Positions 40,859-50,802 of a DNA stretch of 64,000 nt are shown here, piece by piece; positions within the stretch are counted from its first letter, which is position 1, and each line of letters begins with the position of its first letter. A model generated the notes under the pieces. The model was given only the letters and a program-made list of their open reading frames with translations, did no database searches and had not been told where the DNA came from. The stretch is from Craurococcus roseus. Its GTDB lineage: Bacteria; Pseudomonadota; Alphaproteobacteria; Acetobacterales; Acetobacteraceae. Location of the stretch: positions 18,521 through 82,520 of the forward strand of contig NZ_BAAAFZ010000072.1 of assembly GCF_039523795.1 (NCBI RefSeq). Direction: 5' to 3'. The translations under genes were made by a program, and so were the position numbers.

Positions 40859-42871
40859 ATGCGGGTAGGGATAGAAGTCGGCGGCACCTTCACCGACCTC
40901 GTCGCCGTCAGCGGCGGCGGTGTCGGCGTCGCCAAGGTCCCGAGCACGCCGCGCAGCCCGGACGTCGGCGCCTTCGGCGCCTTGTCGGTCGCCGGCATCG
41001 CCCCCTCGGACGTGTCCGACCTGGTGCACGGCTCGACCGTCGCCACCAACGCGATCCTGGAGCGGCGGGGCGCCCGCGTCGCCTCCGTCGCCACCGCCGG
41101 CTTCCGCGACATCCTCTTCCTCCAGCGCCACGACCGGCGGAGCATCTACGACCTCCGCTACCGCAAGCCGGCGCCGCCGGTGCGCCGCCGCGACTGCTTC
41201 GAGGTGGCGGAGCGGCTCGACGCCTCTGGCGCCGTGCTGGCCCCGCTCGACGAGGCGGCGGTGGCGCGCGACCTGGTCCCGGCCCTCGCCGCCGGCGGCT
41301 ACGAGGCCGTGGCGATCTGCCTGCTGTCCGCCTACGCCTCCGGCGCGCACGAGGCGCGGCTGCGCGACCTCCTCGCCGCGGCCCTGCCGGGGCTGCGGGT
41401 CGCGTGCAGCCACGAGGTCGCGCCGGAGTTCCGCGAGTGGGAGCGCGCGTCCACCACCGCGCTCTCGGCCTACGTGCAGCCGGTGATCGACGGCTACCTC
41501 GACCGCTTCGAGGCGGCGCTCGGCCGCGCGGGCTTCGCCGGGCGCTTCAGCGTCATGCAGTCGAACGGCGGCCGGCTGCCCGCCGCGGCGATGCGCCGCA
41601 GCGCGATCACCGCGCTCTTCAGCGGCCCGGCCGCCGGTGTTGTGGGCGCGGTGCGGCAGGCGGCGCGCTCGGGCCGGGGCGACCTCATAACCTTCGACAT
41701 GGGCGGCACCTCCACCGACGTCTCGCTGGTGCGCGGCGGCGAGCCGTCGCTGGCGCCCGAGACCGAGGTGGACGGGCTGCCCATCCGCACGCCGGTGCTG
41801 GACATCGTCTCGGTGGGCGCGGGCGGCGGCAGCCTGGTCTGGATCGACGACGGCGGCATGCTGCGCGTCGGCCCGCGCAGCGCCGGCGCCGAACCCGGCC
41901 CGGCCTGCTACGGCCGCGGCGGCTCGCTGCCGACGGTGACGGACGCGCACGTGGTGCGCGGCACCATCCGGCCGGACGCCTTTCTCGGCGGGGCCATGCG
42001 GCTGGACGCCGGGGCGGCCCACCGCGCCTTCGCGGAGGTGGCGGCCCGCCTCGGCACCGACGTGGCTGGGGCCGCGGCGGCGGCCATCAGGCTCGCGGTC
42101 GCCAACATCGTGCGCGCCATCCAGCTCGTCTCCACCGAGCGGGGGCGCGACCCGCGCGACTGCGCGCTGCTGCCCTTCGGGGGCGCCGGGCCGCTGCTCG
42201 CCGCCGAGATCGCCGAGGAGCTCGGGCTGAGCGAGATCCTGGTGCCGCCCAACCCCGGCGTCGTCTCGGCGCTCGGCCTGCTCTCGGCGGACTACCTGAA
42301 GGTCTACGGCGCCACCCGGCGCATGCCGCTGGACGGCGACGCGCCGGACGCGCTGCGCCGCGCCCACGCCGCCTTGCGCGCCCAGGCGCTGGAGGAGTTC
42401 CGGGGCCTCGGGCTCGGCGACACCGTGGAGGACAGCCTGGAGGCCGACATGCGCTTCGTCGGCCAAGCCTTCGAGATCCCCGTCGCCGTCGAGACCGCCG
42501 GCCTCACCGCCGCTGGCCTGGCGGAGCGCTTCACCGAGGCCCACCGCCGAGTCTACCTCCACGGCGGCGAGCCCGGCCGCAGGGTCGAGGTGGTCGGCCT
42601 GCGCTACGGCGTGCGCCGCCGGCTCGACGCGCTGCCCGAGCCGCGGGAGCGCGCGTCCGGCCTGGCGAGGCCGCCCGAGGCCGAGGTGGCGCTGCCGGAC
42701 GGGGGGCGCGCGCGGGCGCGGCTGGTGGACGCGGCCGCTCTGCCCGCCGGGGCGCCCCTGCACGGCCCCGCCCTCATCGAGGGCTACTCCTCGACCACCT
42801 GGGTGCCGCCGGGCTGGACCGCCGTCCGTGACGCGGCGCGCAACACGCTCCTGCGGAGGTCGGCGGCATGA
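40859..42871 (+). CDS. hyuA: Hydantoinase/oxoprolinase subunit A
   Basis: 670-residue ATP-dependent hydantoinase/5-oxoprolinase/acetone-carboxylase-type subunit. RVGIEVGGTFTDLV is the N-terminal actin-like phosphate loop, LVHGSTVATNAILERRGARV follows, and TFDMGGTSTDVSLV is the second phosphate motif; FGGAGPLLAAEIAEELG is the C-terminal signature. With HyuB it opens a cyclic amide or lactam with ATP. First gene of the large plus-strand unit; its stop overlaps hyuB by 4 nt. Confidence 0.93.
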   Translation: MRVGIEVGGTFTDLVAVSGGGVGVAKVPSTPRSPDVGAFGALSVAGIAPSDVSDLVHGSTVATNAILERRGARVASVATAGFRDILFLQRHDRRSIYDLRYRKPAPPVRRRDCFEVAERLDASGAVLAPLDEAAVARDLVPALAAGGYEAVAICLLSAYASGAHEARLRDLLAAALPGLRVACSHEVAPEFREWERASTTALSAYVQPVIDGYLDRFEAALGRAGFAGRFSVMQSNGGRLPAAAMRRSAITALFSGPAAGVVGAVRQAARSGRGDLITFDMGGTSTDVSLVRGGEPSLAPETEVDGLPIRTPVLDIVSVGAGGGSLVWIDDGGMLRVGPRSAGAEPGPACYGRGGSLPTVTDAHVVRGTIRPDAFLGGAMRLDAGAAHRAFAEVAARLGTDVAGAAAAAIRLAVANIVRAIQLVSTERGRDPRDCALLPFGGAGPLLAAEIAEELGLSEILVPPNPGVVSALGLLSADYLKVYGATRRMPLDGDAPDALRRAHAALRAQALEEFRGLGLGDTVEDSLEADMRFVGQAFEIPVAVETAGLTAAGLAERFTEAHRRVYLHGGEPGRRVEVVGLRYGVRRRLDALPEPRERASGLARPPEAEVALPDGGRARARLVDAAALPAGAPLHGPALIEGYSSTTWVPPGWTAVRDAARNTLLRRSAA

Positions 42872-44547
42872 CGTCTGCCCTGGACCCGGTCGAATACGCC
42901 GTGCTGAGCCAGTCCCTCGTCGCCGCCGCGCGGGAGATGGGGGCGAAGCTCGTGCGCTCCGCCTACTCCACCATCCTGCGCGAGGCGCGCGACGGCTCCG
43001 CGGCGGTGCTGGACGCCCGGGGGCAGACGGTCGCGCAGGCCGAGCTGATCCCCATGCAGCTCGGCACCATCGGGCGCATCTTCGCGGCCTGCGCCGCGCT
43101 CTACCCGCCCGAGGAATTCACCGAAGACGACTTCGTCGCCATCAACGACCCGTACTCGGGCGGCCAGCACCTCCAGGACGTCTTCCTGTTCCACCCGATC
43201 CTCCACGGCGGGCGCGTGCTCGGCTTCGCCGCCTCCGTCGCGCACCACCTGGACCTCGGCGGCGGCAACCCGGGCCTGAACACGCTGGCCGCGGACGTCT
43301 ACGCCGAGGGGCTGATCGTGCCGCCGCTCAAGCTGAGCATGGCGCGCGACTGGCACGGGCCGGACGGCAAGGGCGGCGCCTTCCAGCGGCTGCTCCGCGC
43401 CAACGTGCGGGTGCCGCACCAGACCATGGGCGACTTCGATGCGCAGATGGCGGCCAACGCGGTCGGCGCGCTCCGCGTCCGCGAACTGGCGGACAGGCAC
43501 GGCGCCGAGAAGGTGCTCGCCGCCATGGCGGCGTTGCAGGACTATTCGGAAGCGCGGATGCGCGCCGCCATCGCCGCCGTGCCCGACGGGATCTACACCG
43601 GCGAGGACGCGGTGGACGACGACGGCCTCTCGGACGCGCCCCTGCCGGTGCGCGCCACCGTCACCGTGTCCGGCGACTCCCTGTCCGTGGACTTCGCGGG
43701 CACGGCGCCGCAGGTCCGCAGCACGCTGAACGCGCCCTTCGCGTCAACGGTCTCGGCGGCCGTGTCCTGCGTGAAGGCGGCGCTCACCAGCCCCGACATC
43801 CCGTTCAACGACGGCGCCATGCGGCCGATCGCGGTGTCGGCGCCGGAGGGCAGCTTGCTGAACCCGCGCCACCCGGCGCCGGTGCGGGCGCGGATGGAGG
43901 CGTGCTCGCGGGCCTGGAACGCGGTCATGCGCGCGCTCGCGCAAGCCGTGCCGGAGAGGGTGATCGCGCCGGGCTACGACACCACCACATCCTTCTGCCT
44001 GGCGCACCTGGGGCCGGGCGGCTGGTCCGTGTACCTGGAGGTCTTCGGCGGCGGCTACGGCGCGTCGGCCGACACGGACGGCTGCGACGCCGTGGACAAC
44101 CCCCTGTCGAACTGTTCCAACACGCCGGTCGAGGCGCTGGACCAGGACTTCCCCTTCTTCCGCGTGACGCGCTACGCGTTGCGGCCCGACAGCGGCGGCG
44201 CCGGGGCGCGCCGAGGCGGCACCGGCTTCCTGCGGTCCTACGAGATCCTGGCGGACGGCGTGCGGCTGTCCATCTACAGCGACCGCTTCCGGCGGCCGGC
44301 CGAGGGGCTCTTCGGCGCCGCCGCCGGCGAGACGGGCTACTGCGAGGTGCTGCGCGGGGGGCAGCGCATGCGGGTGCGGTCCAAGGACCAGGTGGACCTC
44401 CTGCGCGGCGACGTGGTGACGATGGCCCCCGGCGGCGGGGGCGGCTACGGCGACCCCGCGCTCCGCCCCGCCGCGATGGCTGAGGACGATCTGGCGGACG
44501 GCCTCGCCACCGCCGCGGGCGCCGCACCGGCGGCGGCGGTGGCCTAG
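42868..44547 (+). CDS. hyuB: Hydantoinase/oxoprolinase subunit B
   Basis: 559-residue partner of HyuA. EYAVLSQSLVAAAREMGAKL near the N-terminus, DDFVAINDPYSGGQHLQDVF and GGGNPGLNTLAADVYAEGL mid-protein, and the glycine-rich APGGGGGYGDP ending are all typical. Length is normal for the family. The start ATG overlaps the hyuA stop (ATGA), so the two subunits are made together. Substrate unknown; the adjacent flavoproteins suggest a nitrogen-containing compound. Confidence 0.93.
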   Translation: MTSALDPVEYAVLSQSLVAAAREMGAKLVRSAYSTILREARDGSAAVLDARGQTVAQAELIPMQLGTIGRIFAACAALYPPEEFTEDDFVAINDPYSGGQHLQDVFLFHPILHGGRVLGFAASVAHHLDLGGGNPGLNTLAADVYAEGLIVPPLKLSMARDWHGPDGKGGAFQRLLRANVRVPHQTMGDFDAQMAANAVGALRVRELADRHGAEKVLAAMAALQDYSEARMRAAIAAVPDGIYTGEDAVDDDGLSDAPLPVRATVTVSGDSLSVDFAGTAPQVRSTLNAPFASTVSAAVSCVKAALTSPDIPFNDGAMRPIAVSAPEGSLLNPRHPAPVRARMEACSRAWNAVMRALAQAVPERVIAPGYDTTTSFCLAHLGPGGWSVYLEVFGGGYGASADTDGCDAVDNPLSNCSNTPVEALDQDFPFFRVTRYALRPDSGGAGARRGGTGFLRSYEILADGVRLSIYSDRFRRPAEGLFGAAAGETGYCEVLRGGQRMRVRSKDQVDLLRGDVVTMAPGGGGGYGDPALRPAAMAEDDLADGLATAAGAAPAAAVA

Positions 44548-44551
44548 CCCC

Positions 44552-45847
44552 ATGGCGCTCTCGGCCGACAGCCACGACCGCTCGCTCTGGAGCGCCACCT
44601 GCGAGGAGCCGGCGCCGCCCGCGCCGCCGTTCGGGGGCGAGGCGGAGGTGGACGCGGCCGTCATCGGCGGCGGCATCACCGGCTGCAGCGCCGCGCTGTC
44701 GCTGGCCGAGGCGGGCGCGCGGGTCGCGGTGCTGGAGGCGCGGGGGATAGGCTGGGGCGCCTCCGGCCGCAACGGCGGGCAAGTCATCCCGGGCGTGAAG
44801 CTCGACCCGTCCGAGCTGGCGGCCCGCTTCGGGGAGGAGCGCGGCGTGGCCCTGGCGCGCGCGGTCGGCGGCGCGGCCGACGCGGTGTTCGACCGCGCGG
44901 AGCGGCACCAGATCCGCTGCGCGCCGGTGCGCGCTGGCTGGATACAGGCGGCGCACGCCCCGGCGGCGCTGCCGCGCGTGCTGCGCCGAGCCGAGGAGTG
45001 GCGCGCCATGGGCGCGCCGGTGGAGGTGCTGGACGCGGACGCGCTCGCCCGCCGCACCGGCGCCGTCGGCTACTGCGGGGGCTGGCGGGACGGGCGCGCC
45101 GGGACGCTGCACCCGCTGGCCTACGTGCGCGGCCTGGCGCGCGCCGCGAGGGGCGCGGGGGCGGCGCTGCACGGCGGGTCGCCGGTGGTCCGGCTGTCCC
45201 GGCGCGATGGCCGCTGGCTCCTGGAAACGGCGAACGGCGGCCGGCTGCGCGCCCGCGCGGTGGTCGCGGGGACGGACGGCTACACGGACGCCTTGGTGGA
45301 CGGCCTGCGGCGCACGCTGTTGCTGGTGCAGAGCATCCAGGTCGCGACCGCGCCGCTGCCGCCGGCCGCGCGGGCGGCGGTGCTGCCGGGCGGCGAGTGC
45401 GTGTCGGAAACCCGCCGCCTCGCCTTCTACTTCCGCCGCTCGCCCGACGGCCGCGTCGTCTTCGGCGGCCGCGGCGCGGTGGGCGAGGCGGAGAGCCCGG
45501 CGCTGTTCGCGGCGCTGTCGTCCGCGCTCGGGCGCACGCTGCCGGCCGTTGCGGGGCTGCCGGTGGAACACCGCTGGTCCGGCCAGGTGGCGCTGACGCT
45601 GGACGGCCTGCCGCGGGTGCACGAACCGGAGCCGGGCCTGTTCGTCGGCCTGGGCTACAACGGGCGGGGGGTGGCGATGGCGACGCTGATGGGCGCTTGG
45701 CTGGCGGCGCGCCTCCACGCCGGCACGGAAGCGCCGCTGCCCGTCTCGCGCGTCGCGCCGATCCCTTGGCACGCAGCCAGGAAGCCGGTGATCGCCGCGG
45801 GCATCGCGCTCGCCTGGGCGCGGGACCGGATGGGGCGGGCGGCGTGA
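44552..45847 (+). CDS. FAD-dependent amine/amino-acid oxidoreductase (PuuB/DAO-like)
   Basis: 431-residue DAO-fold flavoprotein. The ADP-binding motif VIGGGITGCSAALSLAEAGA (about 34-53) is followed by EARGIGWGASGRNGGQVIPG, the phrase of gamma-glutamylputrescine oxidase and related enzymes, and a C-terminal GLGYNGRGVAMATLMG loop. It should oxidise a C-N bond of an amine or amino acid. It starts 4 nt after hyuB; its stop overlaps the next GTG. Together with the XRE-cupin regulator this resembles amine catabolism loci, though no glutamylputrescine synthetase is present. Confidence 0.9.
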   Translation: MALSADSHDRSLWSATCEEPAPPAPPFGGEAEVDAAVIGGGITGCSAALSLAEAGARVAVLEARGIGWGASGRNGGQVIPGVKLDPSELAARFGEERGVALARAVGGAADAVFDRAERHQIRCAPVRAGWIQAAHAPAALPRVLRRAEEWRAMGAPVEVLDADALARRTGAVGYCGGWRDGRAGTLHPLAYVRGLARAARGAGAALHGGSPVVRLSRRDGRWLLETANGGRLRARAVVAGTDGYTDALVDGLRRTLLLVQSIQVATAPLPPAARAAVLPGGECVSETRRLAFYFRRSPDGRVVFGGRGAVGEAESPALFAALSSALGRTLPAVAGLPVEHRWSGQVALTLDGLPRVHEPEPGLFVGLGYNGRGVAMATLMGAWLAARLHAGTEAPLPVSRVAPIPWHAARKPVIAAGIALAWARDRMGRAA

Positions 45848-46983
45848 GCGCGCTGTTCTCCCCGCTCGCCCTGCGCGACGTGGCGCTCCGCAACCGCGTC
45901 ATGGTCTCGCCGATGCAGCAGTACATGGCGGGCGACGACGGCCTGCCGACCGCCTTTCACAGCCAGCACTACGGCCGGCAGGCCCTGGGCGGCGCGGGCG
46001 TGGTGATGACGGAGGCGCTGGCGATCAGCCCGGAGGCGCGCGTCACCCGCCACGACCTCGGCCTTTGGGACGACGCGCAAGCGGCCGCGCTGGCGCCGAT
46101 CGCCGCCATGATCGCGGAAGCCGGCGCGGTGCCGGCGACGCAGCTCATCCACGCCGGCAGGAAGGGCAGCGTCGGGCGGCCCTGGGAGGGCTACGCGCCG
46201 CTCACCGCGGAGGACGCCGCGCGCGGCTCTCCTCCCTGGACCACGCTGGCGCCGAGCGCCGTGCCGGCCAACCCGGGCTGGCACACGCCGCGGGCGCTCG
46301 ACGAGGCCGGCGTCGCGGCCGTCGTCGCCGACTACGCCGCGGCCGCGCGCCGCGCCGCCAAGGCGGGCTTCCGGCTTCTGGAGGTGCACGCCGCGCACGG
46401 TTACCTGCTCCACAGCTTCCTGTCGCCGCTGTCCAACCACCGCAACGACGACTGGGGCGGCGACTTCGCGGGGCGGGCGCGGCTGGCCCTGCGGGTGGCC
46501 GAGGCGGTGCGGGACGCCTGGCCCGCGCACCTGCCGCTTTCCTTCCGCTTGTCCTGCGTGGACGACCAGCCCGGCGGCTGGTCGCTGGAGGACAGCGTGG
46601 CGCTCGCGCGCGAATTGAAGGCGCGCGGGGTGGATCTGATCGACTGCTCCTCGGGCGGCCTGGGCGAGCGGACGACCACGCGCATGGTGCGCCGCCCCGA
46701 GGGCTACCAAGTCGAGTACGCCGCCCGCATCCGCGCGGAGGCCGGCGTGCCCACCGCCGCGGTCGGCCTCATCACCACGCCGGCCTTCGCGGAAGCCGTC
46801 GTGGCGGAGGGCCGCGCCGACGTGGTGGCGATCGGCCGAGAGGCGCTGAGCGATCCGCATTGGCCGCTGCGGGCGGCCCGCGCGCTCGGCGCGGACCGCG
46901 GCTTCGGGATGTGGCCCCCGTCGTGGGGCTGGTGGCTGGAGAAGCGCGCGCGCGCCGCGCAGGCCGCCGAAAGGGAGGGATGA
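45844..46983 (+). CDS. Old yellow enzyme family NADH:flavin oxidoreductase
   Basis: 379-residue FMN TIM barrel of the OYE/YqjM type, reducing activated alkenes. LFSPLALRDVALRNRVMVSP is the N-terminal FMN strand, QLIHAGRKG holds a substrate/FMN histidine, HAAHGYLLHSFLSPLSNHR is the family signature, and VVAIGREALSDPHWPL closes the barrel. The start is a GTG overlapping the preceding stop (GTGA). In this operon it may reduce an unsaturated intermediate. Confidence 0.92.
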   Translation: MSALFSPLALRDVALRNRVMVSPMQQYMAGDDGLPTAFHSQHYGRQALGGAGVVMTEALAISPEARVTRHDLGLWDDAQAAALAPIAAMIAEAGAVPATQLIHAGRKGSVGRPWEGYAPLTAEDAARGSPPWTTLAPSAVPANPGWHTPRALDEAGVAAVVADYAAAARRAAKAGFRLLEVHAAHGYLLHSFLSPLSNHRNDDWGGDFAGRARLALRVAEAVRDAWPAHLPLSFRLSCVDDQPGGWSLEDSVALARELKARGVDLIDCSSGGLGERTTTRMVRRPEGYQVEYAARIRAEAGVPTAAVGLITTPAFAEAVVAEGRADVVAIGREALSDPHWPLRAARALGADRGFGMWPPSWGWWLEKRARAAQAAEREG

Positions 46984-46990
46984 CGACGCC

Positions 46991-48196
46991 ATGCCGCTGA
47001 ACCGCAGGACCGTGCTCGGCGCCGGCGCCACGGCGCTGCTCGCTTCGCCCGTCGTGTCCCGCCGCCCGCTGGCGCAGCCGGCGCGGCTGGAGGTCGCGGG
47101 CGTGTATTCCCTGTCCGGCACCTTCGCCAACGTCGGCGACCTGCTGAACAAGGGCAACACCTGGGCCTTCGAGCACTACCGCACCGCGGCCGGCGTGCCC
47201 ATCAACTACACCCTGCTGGACGACCAGGGCGACCCCGGCCGCGCGGTGCGCCGCGTGCAGGAGGTGATGGCCGCCGGAACGCGCCACATCGTCGGCTGCA
47301 CCAACAGCGCGATAGCCTTGGCCGTCGCGCGCGAGGTCCACCGGGCCGGCGGCATCTACATCCACATGGCCGGCGCGGACGAGGCCACGGGCAGCGAGTG
47401 CAACCGCGCGAGCTTCCGCTGGCCCGGCGCCAGCTTCACCGCGGTGAACGCGACGGTGCGCCCCTTCATCGAGCGCAACCCGCAGGCCAAGCGCTGGTAC
47501 ACCATCACCGGCCAGTACGTGTTCGGCGAGAGCCTGCTGACCAACACGCGCGCGCTGCTGCAGGAAGCCGGCTGCCAGCACCTCGGCAACTCGTACCACT
47601 CGCTGAGCGAGCGCGAGTACTCCGGCTACATCACCGCGGCGCTGGCGGCGCGGCCGGACGTGCTGGCCATCCTGAACTTCGGCAACCAGACGGTGGACGT
47701 GCTGCGCCAGGCCGTCTCCTTCGGCATGAAGCGCAACACCAAGATCGTGGTCCCGTGGTCCACCGGGCTCGACCAGTACCAGGCGTGGGGCCCCGACATC
47801 TGCGACGGCGTCTTCTTCGGCGTGAACTACTGGCACGGCGTGCAGGCGCCGGGGAACAAGGTGATCCAGGACGTGGTCCGGCAGAAGACCGGCGGGCAGA
47901 CGACGAACTACCTCCACGCCTGCGGCTGGGCGGTCGGGCAGCTGCTGGTGGAGGCCGCCAACAAGGCCGGCAGCACCGACGTGCCGGCCATGATTCGCGC
48001 GTTGGAGGGGCTCAGCTACGAGGGCCCGACGGGCACCGAGACGGTCCGCGCCGAGGACCACCAGGTCATCAAGGATTACTACCTCATGCTCGGCAAGCCG
48101 CGGTCGCGCATGGCCGACCGCGACGATTTCGCCGAGGTGCTGGCCGGGACCAAGGCCTTCCAGCCGCCCGACCGCACGGGCTGCCGCATGGCCTGA
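46991..48196 (+). CDS. ABC transporter substrate-binding protein, branched-chain type
   Basis: 401-residue periplasmic receptor with a Tat-like leader (NRRTVLGAGATALLASPVV) ending near PLAQPA. LEVAGVYSLSGTFANVGDLL is the first strand and ligand loop. It stands directly before livH, livM, livG and livF and completes the transporter. The ligand is probably an amide or amino-acid-like compound acted on by the enzymes of the operon, not necessarily leucine. Confidence 0.92.
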   Translation: MPLNRRTVLGAGATALLASPVVSRRPLAQPARLEVAGVYSLSGTFANVGDLLNKGNTWAFEHYRTAAGVPINYTLLDDQGDPGRAVRRVQEVMAAGTRHIVGCTNSAIALAVAREVHRAGGIYIHMAGADEATGSECNRASFRWPGASFTAVNATVRPFIERNPQAKRWYTITGQYVFGESLLTNTRALLQEAGCQHLGNSYHSLSEREYSGYITAALAARPDVLAILNFGNQTVDVLRQAVSFGMKRNTKIVVPWSTGLDQYQAWGPDICDGVFFGVNYWHGVQAPGNKVIQDVVRQKTGGQTTNYLHACGWAVGQLLVEAANKAGSTDVPAMIRALEGLSYEGPTGTETVRAEDHQVIKDYYLMLGKPRSRMADRDDFAEVLAGTKAFQPPDRTGCRMA

Positions 48197-48213
48197 ACGG
48201 GCGGGCGGTCGAG

Positions 48214-49077
48214 GTGTCGGCGCAACTCCTGCTGTTCCAGCTCCTGAACGGGCTGGGCATCGGGATGATCTACTTCCTGCTGTCGGTCGGGCTGACGATG
48301 ATCTTCGGCCTGATGGGCTTCGTGAATTTCGCCCATGGCGCGTTCTACCTGGTGGCCGCCTACGCCGCCTACTCCGTCAGCCTGCTGACGGGGAGCATGC
48401 TGTGGGCGCTGCTGCTGGGCCCGCTCGCGGCCGGGGCGGTGGCGCTCGCCTCCGAGCGGCTGCTGCTGCGCCGCACCTACGCGCTGCCGCACGAGGCGCA
48501 GATCCTGGTCACCTTCGCCCTGTCCCTGATCCTGCAGGAAACGGTGATCCTGGTCTTCGATCCGCTCAGCAAGAACGTCCCCGTGCCGGATTTCCTGTCC
48601 GGCATCGTGTTCCTGGGCGACTTCGTGTACCCCGCCTATCGGCTCGCGGTGGTCGGCGTCGCAGCGGCCGTGGCCTTGGCGATGTGGCTGGCGCTGGAGC
48701 GCACGCGCTTCGGCGCGATCCTGCGCGCCGGATCGGAGAGCGCGGAGATGGTGTCCCTGCTCGGCGTGGACGTGGGCCGGGTGTTCATGGCCGCCTTCGC
48801 GCTTGGGGGCGCCCTGGCCGGATTGGCCGGCGCCTTGGCGGCGCCGCTGCGGGGCGTCGAGCCCTTCATGGGCTTGGAGGCGCTCGGCGTCGCCTTCGTG
48901 GTCGTGGTGGTGGGCGGCATCGGCAGCTTCGCCGGGGCGCTGCTCGGCGGGCTGCTGATCGGCGTGGTGCAGTCCGTCATGTCCAGCCTGTGGCCGGAAG
49001 GGGCCCGGCTGATGATCTACGCCGCCATGGCCTTCGTGCTGCTGGCGCGGCCGGCCGGCTTGCTGGGCCGGGCGTGA
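48214..49077 (+). CDS. livH: Branched-chain amino acid-type ABC permease LivH
   Basis: 287-residue inner-membrane permease with about eight spans. LLFQLLNGLGIGMIYFLLSV, GLTMIFGLMGFVNFAHGAFY and the coupling-helix region GSESAEMVSLLGVDVGRVF are typical of LivH. The start is a GTG at 48214 with only a weak ribosome site, 17 nt after the receptor stop. The stop shares one base with the livM ATG. Confidence 0.92.
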   Translation: MSAQLLLFQLLNGLGIGMIYFLLSVGLTMIFGLMGFVNFAHGAFYLVAAYAAYSVSLLTGSMLWALLLGPLAAGAVALASERLLLRRTYALPHEAQILVTFALSLILQETVILVFDPLSKNVPVPDFLSGIVFLGDFVYPAYRLAVVGVAAAVALAMWLALERTRFGAILRAGSESAEMVSLLGVDVGRVFMAAFALGGALAGLAGALAAPLRGVEPFMGLEALGVAFVVVVVGGIGSFAGALLGGLLIGVVQSVMSSLWPEGARLMIYAAMAFVLLARPAGLLGRA

Positions 49078-50042
49078 TGGAGCCCCGGTTCCCCGACCCG
49101 ACCTCGCTCGGCCTCCTGCTCGCGGTGGCCGCCCTGCCCTTCGTCCTGCCCACGGTCACGCTGGCCAGCGAGGCGGTGGTCTTCGCCACCGGCACCCTCT
49201 CGTGCTCCCTCCTGCTGGGCGGGGTCGGGCTGCTCTCCTTCGGCCAAGGGCTGTTCCTCGGCGCCGGCGCCTACGCCTCCGGCCTGCTGCTGCGCGACGC
49301 GGGGCTCGGCACGGCCGCGGCGGTCCTGCTCTCGACCCTGGGCGCCGCCGCGCTGGCGGGGCTGGTGGGCTTCATCTCCGTGCGCCGGCGGGGCGTGTAC
49401 TTCGTGATGCTGACCCTCGCCTTCGCGCAAATGGGCTACTTCGCCGTCCTGGCCGCCGGCCGGGTGACGGGCGGCGAGAACGGGCTGACCGGGGTGCCGC
49501 GCCCTTCCCTGCCCGGAGGATTGGCGCTCGACACGCCGGGCGCGGTGTACGCCGTGCTGGCCGTCCTGTGCCTGTCCGCGTTCTTCCTGGCGCAGCGCGT
49601 CCTCGCGTCGCCCTTCGGCAGCGTGCTGGCGGCGATCCGGGAGAACGAGGCGCGGGCGGAGGCCCTCGGCTACGGCACGCGCGCGTTCAAGGTGGCCGCC
49701 TTCGCCCTGGCGGGCGGCATCGCCGGCCTGGCGGGCGCGATGCACACGCTTTTCCTGGGCTTCGTGCCGCCGAACACGATCCAGCTCGAGATGAGCGAGC
49801 GGCTGATCGTGATGGCCATCATCGGCGGCGCCGGCTCCCCGGCCGGGGCCTTCGTCGGCGCGCTGTTCTTCGTGGTGGCCGCCGAGTTCCTGGCCGAGCT
49901 GTGGCCGCGCTGGCTGATCCTGATCGGGCTCCTGCTCATCGCCATAGTGCTGTTCATGCCACGGGGCATCTGGGGCGCCGCGCAGGAACTGCTCGCCCGC
50001 CGCCGCGCCGCCGCGGTCCCAGGCCTCGCCGCGGATGCCTGA
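49077..50042 (+). CDS. livM: Branched-chain amino acid-type ABC permease LivM
   Basis: 321-residue second permease. SFGQGLFLGAGAYASGLLLR, FISVRRRGVYFVMLTLAFAQ and the coupling loop AIRENEARAEALGYGTRAFK are LivM marks. It starts at the ATG of TGATG shared with livH; a GTG one codon earlier is possible. Its end overlaps livG by 8 nt. Confidence 0.92.
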   Translation: MEPRFPDPTSLGLLLAVAALPFVLPTVTLASEAVVFATGTLSCSLLLGGVGLLSFGQGLFLGAGAYASGLLLRDAGLGTAAAVLLSTLGAAALAGLVGFISVRRRGVYFVMLTLAFAQMGYFAVLAAGRVTGGENGLTGVPRPSLPGGLALDTPGAVYAVLAVLCLSAFFLAQRVLASPFGSVLAAIRENEARAEALGYGTRAFKVAAFALAGGIAGLAGAMHTLFLGFVPPNTIQLEMSERLIVMAIIGGAGSPAGAFVGALFFVVAAEFLAELWPRWLILIGLLLIAIVLFMPRGIWGAAQELLARRRAAAVPGLAADA

Positions 50043-50802
50043 GCCGCCGCCGCTGCTGGCCGCCGAGGGCCTGGGCGTGCGCTTCGGCGACTTCCGCGCG
50101 CTCGGCGGCGTGTCCCTCCGGGTGCGCCAGGGCGGCATCCACAGCGTCATCGGCCCCAACGGCGCCGGCAAGACGACCTTGTTCAACGCGCTCACCGGCG
50201 CGCGCCCGCCGACCGAAGGCGCCGTGACGCTGGCTGGGCGCGAGGTCACCCGAATGCCCGCCCACCGCCGCGCGCGGCTCGGGATGTCGCGGTCTTTCCA
50301 GGTCACGAACCTCTTCGCCGAACTCGCGGTGCGCGAGAATCTACGGTTGGCGGTGCAGGCGGCCCGGGGGCGCTCGGCCTGGGCCTTCTGGCACGCCCCG
50401 TCGCGCCTGCCGGGCGTGGCGGAGGCGGTGGAGGGGCTGCTGTCCCTCACCGGCCTGGCCGCCAGGGCCGATGCGCGGGCCGGCAGCCTGCCGCACGGCG
50501 GCCAGCGCGCCCTGGAGATCGGCATGGCGCTGGCCTCGGACCCGAAGCTCGTGCTCCTGGACGAGCCCCTGGCCGGCATGGGCGTGGACGACGTGGCCCG
50601 GACCAAGGCGCTGATCCGGGGCTTGGCGCCCGCGCGCACGGTGCTCCTCATCGAGCACAACATGGGCGTCGTCCTGGACATCTCCGACCGGATCACCGTC
50701 CTCGCGCGGGGCCGCGTCATCGCGGAAGGCCCGCCCGCCGCGATTCGCGCCGACCCCGGGGTGCGCGAGGCCTATCTCGGCTCGACCGGGGCGGCGGCGT
50801 GA
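50035..50802 (+). CDS. livG: ABC transporter ATPase LivG
   Basis: 255 residues. Walker A GPNGAGKTTLFNAL (about 39-52), signature region LPHGGQRALEIGMALA in place of the usual LSGGQ (PHGGQ is normal for LivG), and Walker B LVLLDEPLAGMG. FQVTNLFAELAVREN is characteristic. It overlaps livM at its start and livF at its end (GTGA). Confidence 0.93.
   Translation: MPEPPPLLAAEGLGVRFGDFRALGGVSLRVRQGGIHSVIGPNGAGKTTLFNALTGARPPTEGAVTLAGREVTRMPAHRRARLGMSRSFQVTNLFAELAVRENLRLAVQAARGRSAWAFWHAPSRLPGVAEAVEGLLSLTGLAARADARAGSLPHGGQRALEIGMALASDPKLVLLDEPLAGMGVDDVARTKALIRGLAPARTVLLIEHNMGVVLDISDRITVLARGRVIAEGPPAAIRADPGVREAYLGSTGAAA

Noticed and set aside
40778..42763. Extension of the XRE-cupin frame across hyuA on the minus strand
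   Set aside because: Antisense shadow of hyuA; the regulator's conserved sequence begins only near 40700.
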